NCBI GenBank assembly: GCA_016291895.1
Contig: JAEEZO010000063.1
Location: 1-11,677, forward strand
Reading direction: 5' to 3'
DNA from: Caryophanales bacterium
Lineage (GTDB): Bacteria; Bacillota_I; Bacilli_A; RF39; UBA660
Length of the DNA: 11,677 nt
The translations under genes were made by a program, and so were the position numbers. The notes below the pieces were generated by a model, which was given only the letters and a program-made list of their open reading frames with translations, was not told where the DNA came from and made no database searches. Shown here piece after piece: positions 6,917 to 11,677 of this stretch (within the stretch, counting starts at the first letter, position 1; each line of letters begins with the position of its first letter).

Positions 6917-9064
6917 ATGTATTGTGATGTTTTAGTAGAACTATCTAATTTTAATATTGATAAAACTTTTACATATAAGATTCCTTCTAATTTAGAGGTT
7001 TTGGTGGGATGTCGTGTACTAGTTCCTTTTTCAACACAAAAGCTTGAAGGCTTTGTTTTAAAAATTAAAGATAGTGTAGAAGATGATTATGATATTAAAG
7101 AAATAATCGATGTTGTTGACTCTGAACCTATTTTAAATTCCGAATTATTAACGCTTGGTAAAAAGATAAGTTATGATACGGTGTCTACTTTAATAAGCTC
7201 ATATCAAGTTATGTTACCTAAAGCTTTAAAAGCTAATCATAAAGTAATTGATAATACTAAATATGTTGATTATGTAATAATTAATAATGACACAAATGAG
7301 TTAACTAGTAAACAAGAAGAAGTTATGAGTTATTTAAGAATTCATAAGAAGGTACTTTATAGTGAATTAAAAAAGATTAATAGTAGCATAGATACTTTAT
7401 TAAAGAAAGATATTGTTAAAAAAGTAAAAGAAGAATATTATCGTTATCAAAAAGAAGAACAAGAAGAAGAAAGGTTTACTTTAACAGAAGAACAAGAAAG
7501 TGTTGTTAATAAAGTTTGTGATAATTTAAATAGTAATAATAAATATTTATTATTTGGAGTAACAGGCAGTGGTAAAACAATATGTTATATGGAAATCATT
7601 GATAAAGTAATAAAAGAAGGTAAACAAGCTTTATTATTAGTTCCAGAAATTACTTTAACAACGCAAATTGAAATGCGTTTTCGAAAACATTTTAAAAGAA
7701 TAGCTATTCTTCATTCAGGTTTATCTGATGGTGAGAAATATGATGAATATAGAAAAATCACAAGAGGTGAAGTAGATATCGTAATTGGAGCAAGAAGCGC
7801 TATTTTTGCCCCTCTATCTAATATAGGAATAATAATCATTGATGAATGTCACTCTGATACTTATAAGCAAGAAAATATGCCTAAATATGATGCCATTAGT
7901 GTAGGAGAAGTTCGAAGTCAATATCATAATTGTCCTCTTTTATTAGGAAGTGCCACTCCTGATATTATACAATTCGCTAAATGTCAAAAACATATATATG
8001 AATTATTAGTATTAAAAAATAGAGTTAATGCAACTCTTCCTAAAGTTAATATATGTGATATGACAAAAGAAAAAAGAATTAATAAAACTTCTTTTAGTGA
8101 AAAATTATATAATGCTATATTTGATAGATTAAGGAGTCATGAACAGATTATTCTTTTAATAAATCGAAGAGGTTACTCTAGTAGCATCATGTGTGAAATG
8201 TGTGGAAGTGTTTTAAAATGTCCTCATTGTGATATTAGTTATACTTATCATAAAAGTAAAGATATTTTAAGATGTCATTATTGTGGTCTTGCTATTAATA
8301 AGCCAGTGGAATGTCCTACATGTCACACAAAATCTCTTAAAGAAAGTGGAACAGGAACCGAAAGAATAGAAGAAGAAATAAAATCTTTATTTAACGCCAG
8401 AGTAGTTAGAATGGATCTTGATACTACAACTAAAAAAGGAAGTCATGAAAAGATTATTAATGATTTTAAAAATCAAAAGTATGATATTCTTCTTGGAACA
8501 CAAATGATTAGTAAAGGACTTGATTTTCCTAATGTAACTCTTGTTGGTGTCATAAATGCCGATACAAGTTTATTTATTCCATCATATAAAAGTCCTGAAA
8601 GAACGTTTGAACTTTTGTCACAAGTATCAGGAAGAAGTGGAAGAAGTACGAAACCTGGTGAAGTCATTATTCAAACATATAATAGTGATCATTATGCCAT
8701 TAATCTTGCTAGTAAAAATGATTATATAAACTTTTATAATGAAGAAATGAGAATAAGACGTGATAGTAAGTATCCACCATACTTTTATTTATCTTATGTT
8801 ATAGTTAAATCCAAAGATTATGAATATTTATCAAAAGAAGTTAATAGAATAACAAACTTATTAAAATCAAAACTACCTAATTTTGAAATATTAGGTCCAT
8901 CAGTTTGTACACCATTTAAAATAAATAATATTTGTCGTTTTGGTATATTAATTAAATATAAGAATGAAGATAATTTATTAACAGTACTTAGAGACTTAAT
9001 AGATCACTATAAAAGTAATAATAAAATTAGAATAGAAGTTGACTTTAATCCTAATAATATATAA
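6917..9064 (+). CDS. priA: Primosomal protein N', 3'-5' DNA helicase PriA
   Basis: Superfamily 2 helicase that recognises stalled forks and starts reassembly of the replisome. The start is placed at ATG 6917, six bases or fewer from TGGAGGA (6907-6913); an in-frame ATG at 6857 lies within the dnaB terminator and is rejected. The protein has 715 residues, close to the usual 730-800. The N-terminal 3'-BD domain (YCDVLVELSNFNIDKTFTY) is followed by Walker A GVTGSGKT (214-221, K220), a Walker B box DECH (309-312), motif III GSATP, and a zinc domain with eight cysteines in four CxxC pairs (426-469). The helicase C-lobe has GTQMISKGLDFPNVTLVGV and the QVSGRSGR motif. The Walker B box reads DECH where PriA proteins normally have DEEH; the catalytic Glu is kept. 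All other key residues are present, so the enzyme should be active. Confidence 0.96.
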   Translation: MYCDVLVELSNFNIDKTFTYKIPSNLEVLVGCRVLVPFSTQKLEGFVLKIKDSVEDDYDIKEIIDVVDSEPILNSELLTLGKKISYDTVSTLISSYQVMLPKALKANHKVIDNTKYVDYVIINNDTNELTSKQEEVMSYLRIHKKVLYSELKKINSSIDTLLKKDIVKKVKEEYYRYQKEEQEEERFTLTEEQESVVNKVCDNLNSNNKYLLFGVTGSGKTICYMEIIDKVIKEGKQALLLVPEITLTTQIEMRFRKHFKRIAILHSGLSDGEKYDEYRKITRGEVDIVIGARSAIFAPLSNIGIIIIDECHSDTYKQENMPKYDAISVGEVRSQYHNCPLLLGSATPDIIQFAKCQKHIYELLVLKNRVNATLPKVNICDMTKEKRINKTSFSEKLYNAIFDRLRSHEQIILLINRRGYSSSIMCEMCGSVLKCPHCDISYTYHKSKDILRCHYCGLAINKPVECPTCHTKSLKESGTGTERIEEEIKSLFNARVVRMDLDTTTKKGSHEKIINDFKNQKYDILLGTQMISKGLDFPNVTLVGVINADTSLFIPSYKSPERTFELLSQVSGRSGRSTKPGEVIIQTYNSDHYAINLASKNDYINFYNEEMRIRRDSKYPPYFYLSYVIVKSKDYEYLSKEVNRITNLLKSKLPNFEILGPSVCTPFKINNICRFGILIKYKNEDNLLTVLRDLIDHYKSNNKIRIEVDFNPNNI

Positions 9065-9202
9065 ATAATTTAATGTAAATATTAATTATATAGTTTCTGA
9101 AACATATTTTTATAATATGATGTTAGGTGTAGAAAAAAAGAGATAATAAATACCAAATATTACTAGTTTTAGATAGTGAATGTGATTGAACTAATAGAAT
9201 AT

Positions 9203-9235
9203 AAACAAAAAAAAGAGTAATCTCTTTTTTGTTTT
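9203..9235 (+). terminator. Intrinsic terminator downstream of priA
   Basis: An A-run plus GAG (9207-9217) pairs with CTC plus a T-run (9222-9230) around a TAAT loop, and GTTTT follows. It lies about 140 bases after the priA stop, so the priA message would have a long 3' untranslated part, or a separate short transcript ends here. Confidence 0.75.
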
Positions 9236-9296
9236 CTAACATTATATAAATTAAGACAATACCATGTAAAATAATTCAATATATATATCAATTTTA

Positions 9297-9325
9297 TTGT
9301 ATTGACATTTAGGATATATTATAAT
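9297..9325 (+). promoter_or_regulatory. Sigma-A-type promoter for the small-protein cluster
   Basis: TTGTAT (9297-9302) and TATAAT (9320-9325) are 17 bases apart; the -10 is perfect and the -35 keeps TTG. Transcription would start near 9332, and the ATG at 9351 is preceded by GGGAGAG (9340-9346). A TTGACA at 9302-9307 overlaps the -35 but is only 12 bases from TATAAT. Confidence 0.55.
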
Positions 9326-9350
9326 AAATGTGTAATAATGGGAGAGAAGA

Positions 9351-9662
9351 ATGCAGAATATTGTAATTGATGAAGAAAGAATAAACGAGTACGTAAAAAA
9401 GATGACATCATATTTAAAAGAATTTATGCAAGAGATAAGCATTATGAAGAGTTATAAAAAAAATCTAGTATGGGAAAGTAATGCAGGAAAAATGTTTAAG
9501 GAACAATTTGATAATAAAACATCAAACTATTTTGTATATGCAGGAAAGATGATAATTCTAATAACTTTTTTAAATGAATTAACAGGAAAATTTAATGAAG
9601 CAGTAGAAGAAATAACAAATGAGTTTAAGAAATTGAATCCTGAAGGAGAGAAAGATGAGTAG
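9351..9662 (+). CDS. Small WXG100-like helical protein
   Basis: A 103-residue, helix-rich protein without signal peptide or membrane segment. Two amphipathic helices flank a central turn, VWESNAGKMFKEQF, with W41; it resembles the WxSxAG..F version of the WXG100 (ESAT-6-like) hairpin, although Gly is replaced by Ser in the W-x-G position. Size, the W-turn position and the helix-turn-helix plan are as expected of small type VII secretion substrates or of the helper proteins that travel with LXG-type toxins. It is the first gene of a cluster driven by the promoter at 9297-9325 and overlaps the next gene by eight bases. The family assignment rests on this motif and the context only. Confidence 0.65.
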   Translation: MQNIVIDEERINEYVKKMTSYLKEFMQEISIMKSYKKNLVWESNAGKMFKEQFDNKTSNYFVYAGKMIILITFLNELTGKFNEAVEEITNEFKKLNPEGEKDE

Positions 9663-9948
9663 TGTAAAAGTAACAGTAGAAACACTTGATGAATTTAAGA
9701 ATAACTACAAAAAGTCAAATGAAAAATTACAAGATTTAATAGAAAAGATGGCAGCATTGAATGATGAATATGGTGATGCTATGATATCAAAATCAGCTAA
9801 TAAATATAAAGAAGTATTTAATACAAAGTTAGAAGAAGAAAAAGAAGAACTTAAAAAAGATAATTTTGAAATAAGTAATAAATTAGATGTGGCAATTAAA
9901 GAATATAGCGAAGCCCATAATATAATAAATAGAAAAGTTGGTGGATGA
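9655..9948 (+). CDS. Small helical protein, possible type VII secretion accessory
   Basis: A 97-residue, highly charged protein predicted to be nearly all helix, with two long helices (about 9-36 and 46-92) around a short turn. SKSANKYKEVF at 45-55 lines up with the WESNAGKMFKEQF turn of the preceding protein, but the Trp is absent, so it looks like a distant paralogue. The ribosome binding site AAGGAGAG lies inside the end of the upstream gene and the two reading frames overlap by eight bases, so they are probably made in matched amounts. It ends with TGA (9946-9948), one base before the next ATG. No domain is recognised with certainty; similarity to the small YwqH/YwqI-like partners of LXG proteins is in size and shape only. 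Confidence 0.7.
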   Translation: MSSVKVTVETLDEFKNNYKKSNEKLQDLIEKMAALNDEYGDAMISKSANKYKEVFNTKLEEEKEELKKDNFEISNKLDVAIKEYSEAHNIINRKVGG

Positions 9949-9949
9949 G

Positions 9950-10294
9950 ATGGGAAAATATCAAGAACAAGCAAGTAAATATCAATCAGAAACAGAAACA
10001 GTAGTTTCTACGATGAATAATATACAAAATAACATGAATGAAGTTAAAGATTTATTAGCCGATAATGATGATGCTATATCTAATAATATAAAAAAGAATT
10101 ATGATAATCAAAAACCTAGGATTGATGAAGTCATAAATAAAAGAAATTCGATATCATCTCAATTAACGGTAAAAGCTAAAGAAATAGATGAAAGGTTAGA
10201 AGCCGAAGCCAAGGCAAGAGAAGAACAAAACAAAAAGGAAGAAGAAAAAAAAGATCCAGATGATGAGGATATAGATATAAGAGATTTATTATAA
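9950..10294 (+). CDS. Small coiled-coil protein with acidic tail
   Basis: A 114-residue protein of unrecognised family. I place the start at ATG 9950, with GGTGG (about 9937-9941) as ribosome binding site and the upstream TGA one base away; a GTG at 9938 would add four residues but has no good site. The sequence is helical throughout: Gln/Ser/Asn-rich at first (YQEQASKYQSETETVVSTM), then a long charged coiled coil (KAKEIDERLEAEAKAREEQ), a run of Lys/Glu and a strongly acidic end (DPDDEDIDIRDLL). There is no Trp, signal peptide or membrane segment. Eight of nine isoleucines use ATA. The operon position between two WXG-like small proteins and the large repeat protein suggests a chaperone or partner role for one of them. 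Confidence 0.68.
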   Translation: MGKYQEQASKYQSETETVVSTMNNIQNNMNEVKDLLADNDDAISNNIKKNYDNQKPRIDEVINKRNSISSQLTVKAKEIDERLEAEAKAREEQNKKEEEKKDPDDEDIDIRDLL

Positions 10295-10324
10295 GAAATA
10301 AACGTAATAATTGATGGTGATAAA

Positions 10325-11677
10325 ATGGGAAAAATAATAGTAAATAGAGAAAAATTAGAAGAAGCAATAGATATATGTGATAAAATATCAAATTTATCAA
10401 GTGAATGTTACTTAAGCCTTCCAGATTGTCCAGCACCATATATAGATGGTGAATTAAGAATTGAGTATGACAAAATGGATGATAGTACATATGACTTAAT
10501 TGAAGTTATTGATAACAATCTAGAAAACACACCAAAATTGGCAAGGTTTTCTCTTCAAATGTATGATAAAGCAGAAGAAGCGTCGATGGATGTATTAGAA
10601 CAAATGATAAATGATTTATTTGAAAATGTAGATACACATAGGAGTAGAATTAAAATAGATGATAATGTACTTTCTATTTGTGACGCTTCTGGAAACATTT
10701 TGTATTGTTTAACTTCTGGGGGTCGTGTACAGGAATATGAATATGATGAAAACGGAAACAGAATAAAAACTACGCAAACCGACCCAGATGGCACAATAAC
10801 GGAATGGGAAGATGATGAAAACGGAAACACTATAAAAACTACGCGAACCGACCCAGATGGCACAATAACGGAATGGGAAGATGAATATGATGAAAACGGA
10901 AACAAAATAAAAACTACGCGAACCGACCAAGATGGCAAAATAACGGAATGGGAATGGGAATATGATGAAAACGGAAGCGAAATAAAATCTACGCGAACCG
11001 ACCCAGATGGCACAATAACGGAATGGGAATATGAATATGATGAAAACGGAAACAAAATAAAAACTACGCGAACCGACCCAGATGGCACAATATATGAATG
11101 GGAATATGATGAAAACGGGAATCTTGTAAAAGAGACGAAAACCAACCCTGATGGCACGACATCAGAAGTGGGAGGCGAAATCCCAAGTTCTCCACCAGAC
11201 GAAGATCCAAAAGATGTACCAGAAGAACCGACTTCATCACCACCACCACCAAATGAAGGTGATGATAGTCCTAAAGATACTAAGAAAGGCGAAACCCCAA
11301 GTACTCCATCAGATGAAAAACCAAAAGATAAACCAAATAATCCAGGTATTATAGTTAAACCAAAAGAAAATAATCCACCAAGTGAAGGTGGTACCGGAGG
11401 AGTATCTGGCTCACCAGTAGGAGGCGGAATAAGTAATAACCCTCCAACTGTAAGTCAAGAACCACGAGATGGAGGTATACCAAGTAATCAAGGAGGAAAT
11501 ACTCGTCAAAATCCAATAGGTGGTGGAATAAGTAATAACCCTCCAACTGTAAGCCAAAAACCAAAAGATGGAGGTATACCAAGTAATCAAGGAGGAAATA
11601 CTCGTCAAAATCCAATAGGTGGTGGAATAAGTAATAACCCTCCAACTGTAAGCCAAAAACCACGAGATGGAGGTATA
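10325..11677 (+). CDS. Large YD-repeat and proline-rich repeat protein, 3'-partial
   Basis: The frame from ATG 10325 stays open to the last base (451 codons), so the C-terminus is missing. A modest GGTGAT ribosome binding site lies at about 10315-10320. Residues 1-105 form a helical domain without signal peptide; it ends with MYDKAEEAS, where Y80 and E84 fit the YxxxD/E signal of type VII substrates. Residues 110-136 (DDNVLSICDASGNILYCL) look like beta strands. Six YD-type repeats follow (140-282), consensus YDENGNKIKTTRTDPDGTI plus TEWE, then a Pro/Asp/Lys/Ser linker (283-365) and 33-residue repeats from 366. The N-terminus and helper genes suggest a type VII-secreted effector or wall-spanning surface protein; the linker would carry the missing C-terminal domain or anchor. 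No toxin, peptidase or LPXTG motif can be seen, so the activity is unknown. Confidence 0.8.
   Translation, partial: MGKIIVNREKLEEAIDICDKISNLSSECYLSLPDCPAPYIDGELRIEYDKMDDSTYDLIEVIDNNLENTPKLARFSLQMYDKAEEASMDVLEQMINDLFENVDTHRSRIKIDDNVLSICDASGNILYCLTSGGRVQEYEYDENGNRIKTTQTDPDGTITEWEDDENGNTIKTTRTDPDGTITEWEDEYDENGNKIKTTRTDQDGKITEWEWEYDENGSEIKSTRTDPDGTITEWEYEYDENGNKIKTTRTDPDGTIYEWEYDENGNLVKETKTNPDGTTSEVGGEIPSSPPDEDPKDVPEEPTSSPPPPNEGDDSPKDTKKGETPSTPSDEKPKDKPNNPGIIVKPKENNPPSEGGTGGVSGSPVGGGISNNPPTVSQEPRDGGIPSNQGGNTRQNPIGGGISNNPPTVSQKPKDGGIPSNQGGNTRQNPIGGGISNNPPTVSQKPRDGGI
10742..11170 (+). repeat. Six tandem YD-type coding repeats
   Basis: Units begin at 10742, 10811, 10886, 10961, 11036 and 11105. Each is 69 bases (the last 66) and encodes a 22-23-residue YDENGN...DPDGT...EWE module; units 3, 4 and 5 are preceded by two extra codons (DE, WE and YE), giving periods of 69 or 75 bases. 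The first five are almost identical in DNA, while the sixth has diverged. The repeats use GAC, CGA, ACG and ACC codons that are rare elsewhere in the window, so they are visibly richer in G+C. YD modules normally form extended or spiral beta structures in RHS-type proteins and bind sugars in some; six units are far too few for an RHS shell. Confidence 0.9.
11171..11419 (+). other. Proline/aspartate/lysine-rich linker region of the repeat protein
   Basis: About 83 codons of low-complexity sequence with SSPPDEDPKD, TSSPPPPNEGDD, KPKDKPNNPG and GGTGGVSGSP. It contains no predicted fold and resembles wall-spanning or inter-domain linkers of surface proteins. A loosely repeated block (GGEIPSSPPDEDPKD, then KGETPSTPSDEKPKD) occurs twice. 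Confidence 0.75.
11420..11677 (+). repeat. 99-base tandem repeats encoding 33-residue Gly/Asn/Pro units
   Basis: Units start at 11420, 11519 and 11618; the third is cut off by the window after 60 bases. Each encodes GGGISNNPPTVSQ, then x-P-x-DGGIPSNQGGNTRQNPI. Units 2 and 3 differ by only two or three bases in the shared part (an AAA codon against CGA), and unit 1 differs slightly more. Near-identity points to recent duplication or ongoing expansion and contraction. Confidence 0.93.

Larger units (their letters stand above)
9065..9350. other. Non-coding region between priA and the small-protein cluster
   Basis: These 286 bases hold no plausible gene. The first half (9065-9200) is AT-rich, with an isolated TATAAT at 9111-9116 that lacks a -35 box. 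A terminator lies at 9203-9235, and the last part contains the promoter of the downstream cluster. An imperfect inverted repeat, GACAATAC (near 9254) and GTATTGAC (9299-9306), brackets the stretch just before that promoter and might be an operator, but it is weak. Confidence 0.6.

Noticed and set aside
9302..9307. Perfect TTGACA as -35 box for the cluster
   Set aside because: It is only 12 bases from the TATAAT at 9320; the overlapping TTGTAT at 9297 gives the proper 17-base spacing.
9938..9949. GTG start for the third small gene
   Set aside because: It has no Shine-Dalgarno sequence; the GGTGG there is better used as the site for ATG 9950.
9705..9974. 89-residue - strand open frame
   Set aside because: It is antisense to two of the small cluster genes; its Ser/Leu-rich composition is what reversed Glu/Lys-rich helical genes produce.
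10555..11157. 200-residue open frame on the - strand
   Set aside because: It is the antisense of the YD-repeat gene; its Ser/Phe-rich periodic protein simply mirrors the coding repeats and it has no ribosome binding site.
10742..11170. Full RHS toxin gene
   Set aside because: Only six YD modules are seen and no RHS core motif or shell-length region precedes the proline-rich linker, so RHS family membership is not claimed.
11355..11663. Repetitive open frames on the - strand
   Set aside because: They are shadows of the 33-residue repeats in the + strand gene, which stays open in one frame from 10325 to the window end.
10742..11677. CRISPR-like array because of regular repeats
   Set aside because: The repeats are directly contiguous, multiples of three, translate into one uninterrupted protein and have no unique spacers.

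Overview
The window comes from a very AT-rich member of the Bacillota, most likely one of the uncultured low-GC gut Bacilli (RF39/Erysipelotrichales-like). The basis is the presence of a Bacillus-type DnaB/DnaD-family helicase-loading protein, XseA/XseB and PriA of Firmicutes style, Shine-Dalgarno sites of the AAGGAG type, and an extreme A+T bias. Tryptophan is encoded by TGG in every gene and TGA ends one gene (9946-9948), so there is no sign of the mycoplasma code. All genes lie on the + strand.

Region 1 (1-1902) is the end of an operon with exodeoxyribonuclease VII: xseA (5' end cut off by the window), an unrecognised 203-residue protein, then xseB, all translationally overlapped. Region 2 (1968-5545) is a single-gene unit with its own extended -10 promoter and a perfect hairpin terminator. 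It encodes a secreted 1168-residue peptidoglycan hydrolase with a glucosaminidase domain, SH3-like domains, two DUF5011-like Ig domains and a divergent tandem pair of C-terminal beta domains. Region 3 (5543-9064) holds two primosome genes, dnaB and priA, each followed by an intrinsic terminator and each with a likely promoter squeezed against the preceding terminator. No dnaI follows dnaB here.

Region 4 (9065-9350) is non-coding, with a terminator in the middle and a sigma-A-type promoter at its end. That promoter starts Region 5 (9351-11677), an accessory-looking cluster. Three small, charged, helical proteins (103, 97 and 114 residues), the first with a WXG100-like W-E-S turn, are followed by a large ORF that runs off the window. 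This last protein has a helical N-terminal domain, six near-identical YD-type repeats of 23 residues, a Pro/Asp/Lys-rich linker and 33-residue Gly/Asn/Pro repeats. Its layout resembles type VII (ESX/Yuk-like) secretion substrates with small helper proteins, or a polymorphic-toxin or surface-protein locus. The part that would decide its function, the C-terminus, lies outside the window. This cluster is the least ordinary part of the window.
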